Shown here piece after piece: positions 11,281 to 24,200 of a stretch of 64,000 bases of DNA. The notes under the pieces are model-generated. The model had not been told where the DNA came from. It did no database searches and saw nothing but the letters and a program-made list of their open reading frames with translations. A program made the translations under genes and the position numbers. Each line of letters begins with the position of its first letter. Position 1 is the stretch's first letter. Source of the DNA: Mansonella perstans (Eukaryota > Nematoda > Chromadorea > Rhabditida > Onchocercidae); NCBI GenBank assembly GCA_037074765.1, contig JBAMDO010000269.1, positions 1-64,000 on the forward strand, in the 5' to 3' direction.

Positions 11281-14200
11281 GTTGCATTTATATTTATTTC
11301 TTCCACTGGAAATTATTTAATGCTAGCAGTAATATAGTATAGGATTATTTGGCACTAGTTAATTATTCAATTTTATGCAACACTTTAAAAATTTGATCGA
11401 AAATTGAAATCACAGAAACTTTAAGCTGAATGCAAAAAAAAAATAGTCCATTTTTAATAGATAAATCGATAATAGATAAATATCAGTTAGATCCCATATT
11501 CTCGAATAATATCAATATATATGTTATGTGGAAAAAAAAAAGACAGTTCGGTGAATTTGTCAAAATTTCTAAGATAAGCAAGCAAATAAGTAGATTATAA
11601 AAATTTGTTATTTGTAAGCATTAGAAGTATTTATGATAATAATTATGAATATAAGTAAAACATCATTCTTAATTTAAAAAATGCTTAAAGAAATTATATA
11701 TTTGTGATTAATTCTGCAGAATTAATCTAACTTTATTAATTTCAGTTCAATTTACCATACTACTAATGATTGATTAATTGATGACATATATGAATATGAT
11801 TCGTAATAAATCATTCATTCAGCAATAAGTAATAAGCAATAATGGAAATTTTACTTATAATTTAATTGTAAGCATGCTAATTTGTTCTTCGTTTTTTTTT
11901 TCTCGCTTATTACTCCAGTTTAAATTGCTTCAAGTTACCTTACAATAATTCTCTACTCTTCTTTCTTTTTTGGCTTGCACTTTTTCAATAAATTAAATCA
12001 AATATAGGAAATGGAAGACTGAATAGGAAAATAGGTGGGGAGAAACGAGTGTAAAGAAATGGAGCGTGATGCGATGTGAATTATTATTCAGTTTATAAAA
12101 ATAATATATATCTATATGCTTATATTTTCAAATGAATTCAATATATGGAGAAAAATTGGTAGGAATAAGAGAAAATTCATATGAAAAATGATGAAATAAT
12201 TTGTTTCATTTTTTTTTTTCCACTGGGAAAAACGAGTTTCATACCGGATTTATTCATCAAATCGATAATGATACCTTTTTCAATAATGATACCATTTATG
12301 TACGAAATGCTTCCTGTTGAAATTTTCAAACTATCCAAAACTTCATATTTTCCCGAGCTGTATCAATCAAAATCAAATTTTCTCTTCCTCTTATCTCAAA
12401 CAAAAAATATGGAATAAATTAACGATGCATCGTAAAGAAAAAAAAAAACAAATTGCAGCCTTTTGCTTTGAAAGCACACACTCATATACTTCTCTTTCAT
12501 GCACTCCACAAAACAATTTTTTAAAAAAAGAAGAGAAAAAGTTTATTCTAAAAAAAAAAAAAAAAAAATACCATTCACTGTTTAAATATCTCCCATAATG
12601 ATAATCATTTTCTCACTTCTTTCCTGTAATTCGTCATTCTGAGAATATTTCCAAAAAAAAATTTTTTTTTCTCTCTCTTTTTCTTTTGTTTATTTCAAAA
12701 ACGCATGTTCATTCATTCATTTATAGTATTTAATTAATAAACAAATTGCATGAAATAATTAATAGATTTAGTTTGAGATTACCTATGTATTTTTTTCAGA
12801 AAATTGTTAATTCAATTAAATTTTTAATCTCAGCATTTTATTAATGATAGCTAAATTTAAAATTTAGTTTGATAATAAAATTATGTTTCAGTACTTGATG
12901 TGTTTTGTATTGAATTGATTCAAGTTTCTTTTTTACAAAAATTTCTAATTTAATTAATTGATAGAATTTTAATTTTTCCTCGCACATACTATATATTTAA
13001 TAAATGAATGAGAGCAAAGAAGCAGAATGAAGCTTCTCTCCATCTGAGATTATATCAAAACTGGAAAGACAGCTTCATCATGTGTTAGCAAATAGTAGCA
13101 GGTGAATAAACCAACTGCAGTTTCATCATCTGATAGAATAACTAAGCTAGAGAATTGCTTATGGGAAGAATCAATAGGACGAAATTTAGAAATTGAATGT
13201 TTGAAATGAAAAAATAAGGCGATTTATATTCCAATTAATTAATTATTACAATTTTGCTATTAAACGATTAATTAATAATAGTTATTAATTGACCATGATT
13301 AATTGTATTTCTAAATGATGAAATTCATTATGTAGTTTACAGTTAAGGAATGTTGATTATTCGAATTTTAACAATTACCTTATTGTTTTCTCGTATATTT
13401 CTGTTCATTTTAAAATCGTTAATTATTATTTTTTTTTGGAATAATACAAAATAGAATGAACTATTGATGTTTTATTTCATTCTTATTCCATTCCTTCAGT
13501 TTTAAATTTAATTAAATTAAATCAGTTATTTTAACGGGCAGAAATAATAAGGCAAAATGCGCTGCTATTGCTTATTACCATATGAAATAAAAAAAAAGAA
13601 CGAAAGAAAGAAGGAATGGAATAAGAGTGTGCGATAAATTCACATTCCTAAGACGAATGGTTGAGAATAAGACGAAGAAGTAGTTTGCTAGCTGTTCATT
13701 GGTTGAAATAGATTCCTTGCTCCACCTACCATCTCCTTCATTCATATCTCAATCAAAATCATTCTCAGATTTTCTTTCTTTCTTCGTTTATCATTTTCAT
13801 TCATTTCCATTAATTTCCAATTTATTCCTATTCCAATCTACCCTTTTTCACAATTCATATGCATAATTTTACATTTTTAAATATTTAATTTTAGTTTTCA
13901 AGTATGTGAATCTAGATTTTTGTTTTTATTTCTTTTGCTATGCAAAATATTGTTATGTTATGATGTAAAAATTTGAAATTTTAGTTTATGTCACCACTAT
14001 TTCATCACTTTTTCTCTTCAAAAACTACAAAACATATTGAAAATATTTGCATATAAAAAGGATTATATTCACTTCACGTGTCTTCCTTTTTCTATTGTCA
14101 TTATTATGCGTTTTTTCTTCTGAATGCATCAAAAATCTTTTTTTTAGAATTTTTTTAAACTGTTATAGTTATCACCCTCCTATCATCTTTCCCTGTTTCA

Positions 14201-14929
14201 AATTTTGTCTCTAATCGTAGATTATATTCCGTACAGTATCACTTATAAATTCTCCTAATGAAATTTGAACCTTCTCGCGAATCATTCATTTATCTCTGTA
14301 TATTTGACTATTGATGACGGATAGCTATTGATGATGCTATTGAATCTACATTTGACTTAGCAATTTTAAAATAAGGATTGCACAGAAAGAGAGATTATAA
14401 TGTAATAAACAAGATTATGTATTAAATAAACATAATCATAGTATCACTATTGATTAATTTAAAATTATCAGCGACACATCTACCGTATCATTTTGATATT
14501 TAAGTCAATGAAACATTATTTTCTGTACAATATTCAGTTTTTGTGTAAGCTTAATTTCTTTTACAAATCTCTTTTAGAATTTGTTGGAAGAAAAATTTTC
14601 TATGTGCTCTTTTTTTCATCTCATTGCAAAAGTTTAATTTGCATACTGCGCAATTTTCAATAAATAACCAAAGCATTGATTAGTATATCCTATAGAATCT
14701 TTACTCTTGAAATTATTATTAATTAATCAAAATTCACTTAGATATAATATAATTTTAAAACTCAATTGAATCCAATCAAATTTGGCATATTTTGAAAACT
14801 CAACCAATTCACTTTTATCATTTGCTCCAAATTTACCCATAACTTTATTCTAATTTATTGCACTCAATAGTGCATTGATAACAATCGGTTGTTCTTTAAA
14901 ATAGGACAGGATGTATGTAAGTTCTTAGC

Positions 14930-14971
14930 ATAATTAATCAACAGCAATAGCGATTGCTGTTGATTAATTAT
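14930..14971. repeat. perfect inverted repeat: 19 bp arms, 4 base loop
   Basis: The arms at 14930-14948 and 14953-14971 are exact reverse complements (ATAATTAATCAACAGCAAT on the left), separated by AGCG. A T-rich run follows immediately. The RNA of either strand would fold into a perfect 19 bp stem. No neighbouring gene explains it. It could be a cruciform-forming repeat, the remnant of a small inverted-repeat element, or a hairpin RNA. Confidence 0.9.
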
Positions 14972-15818
14972 TTTTTTATTTTTTTTATTGATAATTAAGT
15001 AAAATGATTTAATTGATTAATTTGGTTTAACTAACCAATGGTCATAATTATTTTATATGTCCGGATATATTAAACTAAATGATTGATTTGAAAATTTCAT
15101 ATTGAAATATTTGTGCATTATTTTTTCAGTTTATTTAAAGATGAAAAAAATAATTTTTTTTTTTCTTTTGCAGATAGCAAATTTAATTCATTCAGTGTAA
15201 TATGTGGAAGTGTTAAGTGAAATAATTTTAATTTTCTCATATAACTTTATTTGGTGGTTTTTATTGATAGTTTCATTTGTTTAATTTTTGGCAAAGTAAT
15301 GCATGTGATTATTCCACTTTGACTTCTTTGCTAATTTTCAATTGGATTGTATTTCAGCATTTTGATAATTTGATAGTAATTTTTGCTAATATTAGAAGTG
15401 ATATAATTATCATTTTTTCCATATACATACATATATATGTACTTTTGTCATATTACTATGCTAAGAGCTGATAAGTTGAGAACATAGTTATATAAGTTAT
15501 AATTGATCAACTATTATTGAAAGATGTAAAATCAATAGAGATCCTGAAATAATCAAAATATTCCGGAAAAATCGAAATATTTCTTTTTTTATTTTATAAT
15601 GATTATTTTATTAAATTGATGAAATCTCCATTTCTTAATGTATGTTAGCGATATCACATATCTGATAATAGATAAGTTTATTTGAGAAAGAAGGAAAAGA
15701 AGGATGTAATGATAAACTAAAATAAAAGCCTATATATATGTGTGTGTCTGTAGGTATATTTGTGATTACATTGTTTATGTTTATATATATAGATATATAT
15801 ATATATATGAATATATGT

Positions 15819-15820
15819 GC

Positions 15821-15863
<43 letters not shown>

Positions 15864-15938
15864 TGTGTATGTGTGTGTGTGTTTGTGTGTGTGTGTGTTT
15901 ATGTGTGTGTGTGTGTGTGTGTATGTGTGTGTGTGTAT
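15819..15938. repeat. (GT)n microsatellite preceded by (TA)n
   Basis: A TATATA stretch at about 15782-15810 passes into GT dinucleotides with TATG and TTTG interruptions. Confidence 0.95.
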
Positions 15939-16239
15939 TGTGATGTTTTAAGTATCAAATATTGGGGTTCTTTCTCTTTTTCATTTTTCATATTTTCGTC
16001 GAGATATGGGCTTAAAAATTTAATACCAATGAAAAATAAGTGTAAAGGACTTAGAATGGAAGGATCGGTTGAATGTGGGAGATGCAATGATGACGAGGAA
16101 AAGGGAACTGAAGGAAAGTGGAAGGAAAGAAGATGGTGAAAAAGGACTGGGAAAAGAATTATAATGGAGTAGAAATGGGAGAAGAGAATGAATTAATATA
16201 CCATGATGGAGGATGTCTATTGCTACCAGCAAATCATTG

Positions 16240-16450
16240 TCATCATTATTATTACAATCATCATCATCATCATCATCATTGTATTATCATTGTTATTACC
16301 ATCATCATCATCATAATCATATGATTTATTATTATCATCAATATTCATAATCTATTTATCGTTGTCATTATTACCATCATCATTATCGTCATCATTATCA
16401 TCATCGTCCTCATCATTAATCATCATCTTCATCATCAATCATCATTATGG
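16240..16450. repeat. (CAT)n / (ATT)n trinucleotide tract
   Basis: A long imperfect run of CAT, ATT and ATC triplets, including nine consecutive CAT units near 16258. Confidence 0.9.
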
Positions 16451-16554
16451 CAGAAAGCAAACAAACAAGCAATCAAATCAAACAACAACAAGAACGACGA
16501 CAATCCGCTATCAACAATGAAGTAAAATCACCCAAATAGACAATTTCATACAAC

Positions 16555-16662
16555 TCAATCTTTTCATTCTCCTCCTCCTCCTCCTCCTCCTTTTCCTCTT
16601 TCTCTTATTCCTCTTCATCATCCTCTATCTCCTCTTTCTTCCTCCTCCTTCATTTCCATCAA
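16555..16662. repeat. homopyrimidine tract (CTC/CTT rich)
   Basis: About 100 bases almost exclusively of C and T, starting with a pure (CTC)n block. Tracts of this type with mirror symmetry can adopt triplex structures. Confidence 0.85.
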
Positions 16663-18602
16663 TGTCATCCTATCATTGTCAACATTTGATGCAAAAGCAC
16701 CTCCTATTCTCCTCCTTTTTCCCTCATCCATTTTTCTCACCCGCCTCTATTTTATCTGAGAATTTCTGTCTTTTCAATATACCATTCAGACCGATCAAAA
16801 TTTCCTTCCATTATACGGTGGTGTATTATTTCATCCATTATTACAATCTTCTTTGCAATCAAAATTTCTTTATACTTTCCTTTTTTTTTTTTTTTAAACC
16901 AATCAAAAATATTTGACTTTCTACAATTTTTTTTCGACATTTTTTGCTCACCGTAATTTTTTTTTTACTTTTCTCATCTAATCTTAGATGCATTTATTTT
17001 TGCAATGAAATGAAAGAAAATAAGAATAAGCGAAAGATTACGGTACCGTTGTAATCATATATGAAAAAAAAAAAAAAAAAAAGAAAAAAGTATGATAATT
17101 TGCAGAAATTTTTCAACAAAACATTTCTTCGTATTTTTTCTTTTTTCTTTTTTGCATCGTAAAAGAATTTTTAGCTTTTTTTTTGTGCAACAAAATTCAC
17201 AAAAACGTTTAGCAAGGAAAGAATTAATCCAAACAAATTGTAAAAGAAAAAAAAAAGCGTATGAAATTGTTCATAATGTGTAATAAGGTTTTCATTAGTT
17301 TTTTTTTTTTTTTTTTTTTTGAGATTAATTTATGATTGAAATCAAATTAAGCATTTTGCTTTGTTAAAATTTCACCAAAGTTTGAAAAAACTTTTAAGGT
17401 GCAAAAAAGTAATGAAAATAATCATGATTTTTTATTAATTTGTGGTTTATTTTTGAAGTAATGTTTGTAATGTAAAAGTTATTCGAATATTTCCAATTTC
17501 TATTATCATTGTGCTTGTGATGTTATCAAATAGATTTAAATAATTTAGTATCATGAGAATTCTTTTTTGGCTTGAAAATTCGAGTTTGATTTCAAAGCTG
17601 TTTGAAAAAAACTTTTGAACAAATCTAAATCATCGGTTTCAAAATACATAGGGTAGCGATGCTAGTAAATCATTTTTACAAGCAATCAAATTTGAACTGG
17701 AATAATGCAACAATTTTGCAGAAAATTGGAATTAAAGTCCTTTAATTAACAATGTCTTTGGATATCACTATTGAAATTCAGTCAAGCATAGTAATTGTAC
17801 TCTGAAACTTTTTTGATTAATGATGCAACTGTACAATTTGAGATTCGGAGTGGCGATAATCTGTGATACGAACAAAGTCTTAATGATTTTTGATCTAGGC
17901 ATTAATATATTTTGATATTTGAGAGATTATTCTATAATTAGATTTATTTGAAATTTCTAAGCAATAGAATTACTTGTTTAAGATGTTTAAGAAAAGGTAC
18001 TGCAATCTGTAATAACAATAACTTATGCAAATTTATTTATGTGGTAACATTAATGTTTTGTAAGATTTTCAAAATTTTTAAATTAATTCAAAATTGAATA
18101 ATTTTCAAACGTTATTTATAAAATAAATGAAATTTGAATCAATTTTGAAAATGCCATTTGTTATTTTGCCTTCACTGCTTATTACTATAAATAAAAATTG
18201 AAAATAATTTTGGAAAAAAAAAGATTTTAAATGAATATTTTCTTTTCCTTTATGTATGTCATTCATACCTTTTAGCAACCTTGAATTGTTAAGAAAGACA
18301 ATCTTTCAAATTATATTCAATTTCTTTTTAAGCAAAACATACCAATCAAATTTTAATTTTTAAAATATGAAATTGTTTCTTATTTTTATCTTTGGTTACA
18401 TTTAATGCAATCATTTCCATTTTAAAACAATTCTAATTTTTTTCTGTCCTAGTTTTTTTTATAAATTAATTAACATATATCATTCATAAATTAATAAATT
18501 AAATTAACATCATAAATTAACGTTATAAATTAACACATATATCATTCTATGTAATGATTACTTCTTCAAAACATTGCGGCATTAACAAATGACAAATGAC
18601 AA

Positions 18603-18705
18603 CAAGCATCATTATCATTATTATCACCATCATCACTGTCACATCATTATCATCACTATCATCATTATCACCATTATCACGTCATATCATTATTATCATC
18701 ATTTA
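18603..18705. repeat. (ATC/ATT)n trinucleotide tract
   Basis: Imperfect repeat of ATC, ATT and CAC triplets; another short (CAT)n run lies at 20811-20870. Confidence 0.85.
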
Positions 18706-21265
18706 TTTCTCGTCTTTTTTTTCTTCAATTCTCTTCATTTTCATAAAATTTTTTCAGTAATCTCTTTGTTTATTTACGAAAATTTATTTCAAATTATTCT
18801 ATTTATTAATTTTTTTTGGATGATGATGATTTAATTGTATTTAATTGACTTTTTTTTTAGCAAAGTATTCATTTCTAATACATTTATTTCTCTCTCTTAC
18901 CAATCTCCCTCTACTTGTATTCTATCAGCAAATTGATGAATGGATTATCATACACTTCAGAAATCATTCCATTCTTTTCTTTCATACTATCCAATTCTCG
19001 TATTACCATTTTCTATTCTTTTTCAATTTTTGTCAACTGCATATGTCACCACACGCATATCTCGGATCTCTTTTTTTTTTCATCCTATCATTCTCATCTT
19101 ATTTCATATATATCTATATATATACATAGATTCATTCTTTCTTTTCCTACCTGTTTCGTTTGTACAGGTGGTTCATTTTGTATTGCTTTTTATGTAGTAG
19201 TACACATGTGTGTGTATTGGTATGCTTATGTATGTGTCTGTTTGTATCATCATTTTTCTCTCTACACATCGATGACACCATTGAATTGGATGATATGCAA
19301 ATCAAGGAAGATTAATTCACAAAATATTAAGTACCTCAAATGAGTGGAAGAGTAATGCTGATGATGATTACGTATATGAATGCATAAATATGTCTCTCTC
19401 TATATGATTATGTTTTAAAGAATTAATTTAGGAAATAGAAAATAACAACAAGCAACAACTGTGATAATTTAGTATCAAACAATCAAATAACAATGTAATT
19501 AAATTGCAAGGAATTAATATGAAATATAATTCAAAATTGTTTAATTTCTTTTACATTTCCGTCTCTCTCAGGCAAAAAAGTCTGCTGATATTATTTGATA
19601 ATTATAAAAATAAATTGTTGCATTTTTTTTTTTTTTGATTGCAATAATTTTTTTGCAAAATTTTTATATTACAGTAATTTAATTTTAAAGTAATTGAAAA
19701 AAAAACAATGGCAAATAATAACTAATTACTTAATAAACAATATGATATTTCCTTCATTCTTTTCCAATATTACATTCAATGAAGCTATAGAAATTACTTA
19801 TAAATTTTGCAATAAATAACTATGAGATACACTTTTTTTGCTTTTAAATTTAATTTAAATTATTTTAAATGAAAAAAAAAAAAAAAACAAACGAAAGAAA
19901 ATGATTGTTGGTAGTAATGAATTCTTGAGCTAATCAGAAATTCCAGTATTATACTGTAATCGCAAAAATTTCACATTTCTCTGATATTTGACCAAATATT
20001 TTGTGGTAAATGTTAAGTTGCAAAATTATTAACATTTGCAAATTCTACTGTTTAACTTTTTTTTGTAGTTTTACTTCCATTTGTTGCATACAGTATTATT
20101 GTTCTTTAGAGTATCAAAATTTAGTACGATATGATTGCAAATATTCCTATTTTCAGTTTTCTTTTTTTTTTGAGATTTTTAATTCTTGAATCATACTGCT
20201 TTTTTTTATGCGCTAGCAAAAATATCATATCAATAAAAAGAAATCTCAAAAAAATGAAATAATTAAAAAGGAGAAAATTATTCAATTTTATCAAAGCAAA
20301 CAAAGTAACAAATTTTGCTAGAAATGGAAATGCCATGATTAAATAAGAACAAAAAAAAATTAAAAAAAAGGAAAAGGCAAAAAGAAAAATTAGTGATGTT
20401 TAAATCAAAAGAAAAAGTAATAAATAAAATGGAATTGTTAGTTGGAGAAAGTAAAAGACAAAAAAAAATGAAAAATTCTCGTTTTTTTTGTATTTTGCTT
20501 TTCGCGTTTTTTCTTTGTTGAAATACTTCTTTCTGACTGTTTTTTAAAAAAAAGTAAAAATTAAAATATAAATCGAAATGTATGAAAATGTCTCTTTAAA
20601 ATTCATTATATTTTTGTGCTTACTTTTTACTTAGCTCATAAATAATACTTTTAAATGATTTCTTTTCTTGTTGCTTCCGTTTGCAAAAACAAACAACAAA
20701 TAATCATTCCAACCTTTTTATGCTAAATTCTCATCATACTTTAGTCTATCTTTATTGGACATTATTATTCTACAAATGCAAAAAGTCATCGAAAATTCAC
20801 CAAACTTCTTCACCACCACCATCATCACTGTCACCATCATCATCGTTATCATCATCATCATCATCACCATTGATAAAATTCTTAAAACACAAACGAAAAA
20901 AAAGCAACAAATCAGCTAAGCTGAATCGGAGAAAAACAAACAAATGAACGAATAAACAAATAAGCAAATAAACAATCAAGCATAAATAAACATATATATA
21001 TATAAATTTATTAATTAATGATGTTATAATACGTTGCATTTGTAAAATTAATGAACCAAAAAGTATCTGATCTCATATGTTTATTCAATTAAAAATTAAA
21101 AATTTTTTCTTTTTTAATTATTTCATTCTTTTAATTTCTGTACTTTTTTTCCTGAGAAGTGAAAAATTTTGGCGAAAATGAATTATTAAAACTAAATTAA
21201 ACCATGTGAAATATTGTTGTTACTCCTTTAAGAAAACGGAACAACACCAAGAAACGAATCGGTTA

Positions 21266-24200
21266 ATGTCTTCGGGGGAGACACTACCTCAAGCAATAAA
21301 CAGATCCTCATTATCATCATCATCATCATCATCGTCATCATCGATATCAACATCAATATCAACAACATTTGTTACTCCCCAACAACTTTCAACCTATCCA
21401 CTATTTACTCAATTAACTCAACAACAACAACAACAACAACAACAACAGCAGCAACAACAGCAACATTATTTTCATCGTCATCACCATCATTATCATTTAT
21501 TTCAACAGCAATATCATCAATCATCATCAGCAGTTATCGCAAACAATAGCTACAGCAATAGTAGCACTAACACTAGCACATCATCGCAACAACGTATCAA
21601 ACTGAAACGACAACGGCAACGTGTTGACGCCGGTGAACCACGTAATCCTTACCAGGTAACCGTACTTACTGAAAGTAGATGGATGAATGAAGCTAATGAA
21701 AATGTTTTGAACTATTACAGAATATAATTTCAGATTACCGTACCAATCAATAGTTTATTATTTGAATAAAAATTTTGAGACAAGAAGAATTATTTCCTGC
21801 AAATAATTTCGATAATATTACAATAATTTCATATTATGGAAAAAAATGATAGCAATATTATTGTTCATAGCAATATTTTATAGGCAACACGTATACCGAT
21901 GTTCCAACAACAACAACAACAACAACAACAACAGCAACAACTTCAGCAACAACAACAACTTCAGCAACAGCAACAACAGCAACAACAACGATTAGCAACG
22001 AATGAATTTCAACTTAGCAATGTTATTAAAAGGAACCATAATAATAGCAATAGTAGCAGTACTGCATTCACAACAGCAACAGCAATAGCTCAAAATAACA
22101 ACAATAATGTTACATTAAACAGCATATTTCCCTGGATAACAACTACGATAACAACAACAACAACGACACCTACAGCAGCAATAACAACAACAACTACTAC
22201 TATTGCAACAACACAACAAAAGCATAAACCATCATCATTTAATATCATGGAACAAATTAATGATATGGATTATTCCATTCAAGATCTTAGTCAACAACGA
22301 AATGTTAATAATAATGAAAATCAGGTAGTTTTTCAAAATTATTAATTGCTTCAAATTTTTTTTCTTTTATTTAAGCAATTAATTTTTTTTAATCATACTT
22401 TTAATTATCATCTTTGTTTTAAATGCATTTTTGTTTATCATTTATTTATTTACTCTTTTTTTGTACAATAATTAATTTTTATTTGTTTATTAGTCGATTC
22501 AAATTACAGTTATTATCATTTATCCTTTTCTGTTTGATTGTGATGAAAATAATAATAATTCAAAATCAATAACCTTGCCAACATCCTACCGTAGGCAAAG
22601 ATTTAATAACAATAGCATTTGAATCATAATATACATTTCAGATTAAAATCAAACTATGTTTTTCTTTTTCTTTTTTTTTCTTCTACAGTATTTCTGTAAA
22701 TAACTTCTTCCACGCAGCATTTGTTATTACTTTTTTCTTTCTTTGTGCTATTTTTTTCTCATTAATGATTGGATAAAAGAACGGAAAGGTGGAGTTTTTT
22801 ATTGTTATTTTCATATTTGAAATTTTGAAATTTTTTTTATATTTTCCATCTGGTTTTATTATTTTATAAAACTTAAAAAACTTCTTAAGTTTTTTTGTGT
22901 TTGTTGCAAAATTATAGATTTTTATAAATGAAATTTTTTTTCCAAAATTTAAGTATTATTTGTTGCATTATTGCACTTTCATTAATTAAATTAATGATGG
23001 AATAATTTTCGAAATTTTCCTTTTGCCCTTTGTTACAAATAAATTTTACCAATTAATTACTAGTGGTGTTTTTTTTTGGGAAAAAAAGTTAATTTTAAAA
23101 TGTGATTTTTCTTTTTTTTTTAATGTTTTTGTTATTTGTTTTGTGGACTTTCATTAATTCATTAAACAAATAATTTTTGATAATTTTTGAATTTTTTTTT
23201 GCTTTTTATTACGAATTAATTTTATTAATTAATCGCTAGTAGTGACTTTTTCTAGTGAAACAAAGTCAATTTTAAAATGTGAAATTTTTTTTAAAACTTC
23301 ATTGTTATTTGTTTCATAAATTTTTATTAATTCACTAAATGAATAATTTTTAAAATTACTTTTTTTTTCGCTTTCTGTTATTGTGGTAAGTTTTTAATTA
23401 TCTAATTACTAAATGAGATATTTTTTAACACTCATTTATCATTTTATTTGATATTTCAGGAATTTATAGCATCAGGCAATATGCAATCATCGATGACACA
23501 GATAAATAATGACAATAACGTTGATAACGATGATGATGATAATGATGATGATGATGGTGAGGATGATGATGTTGATAATGATGACGATGATGATGGCGAT
23601 GCCAAAGCTGATAGTGATTACAAGGATGAAACATTTAATCCAGCTGATGACAATGATAATGATGATGATGAAGCAATTGATATGACTATCGTTGAACAAT
23701 CACATCGGATAAATAATGATGATGATGAGGTTGAACACAATAATGATGCAACATTATATTTAAAAGTTTGTTCTATTTTAATTTCAAATTTTAATTATTT
23801 AGATATTATATTTAATTATGTTGGTTCATTGATTTAATTATCCATATTTATTCATAATTGGTTTATAAAACCGAAAAAAAATGAAGTTAAAATTTGGAAA
23901 GTATTATTTAATAGCAAAACAAATTAAGCAAATTATTAAAAGAAAAAAAGGAAAAATGAAATAAATAAATAAATTAATTGGCGATTAATTAGATTACAAA
24001 TAACAGGAAGAGCATAGTATAAGTGAGACAAGTCCAACTCCAAGCATATCGTTTACCGGTGGTGGTGGTGGCGGTAGTGCTAGTGCTGGTCCTAGTGGTG
24101 GAAATGGTTGTAGTAGTTCATCAAGGCGGAAAAATGCTGCACCACAACGTCAACCAATTGATATTGATGATGAATGCAATCCGTCACTTGGTTTGTTTGT

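Larger units (their letters stand above)
1..21181. other. 21 kb gene-free, AT-rich, low-complexity region upstream of the prospero gene
   Basis: No reading frame here encodes anything but low-complexity peptide, and I could not chain any open frames through plausible splice sites. The sequence is A+T rich with many homopolymer A and T runs, (GT)n blocks near 0.9, 7.9 and 15.9 kb, and long (ATT/ATC/GAT)n stretches around 2.4, 6.5, 9.2, 10.1, 16.3, 18.6 and 20.8 kb. A few islets have higher complexity or GC, notably 8.15-8.38, 8.66-8.74 and 11.04-11.28 kb. A desert of this size is large for a nematode. It directly precedes a developmental homeobox gene on the same strand, so the simplest reading is a regulatory territory, possibly including distant 5' non-coding exons of that gene. 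No tRNA, rRNA or transposon was recognised. Confidence 0.6.

Noticed and set aside
23487..23699. Minus-strand Ile-rich frame
   Set aside because: It is the antisense shadow of the Asp/Asn-rich exon 3 of the prospero gene.
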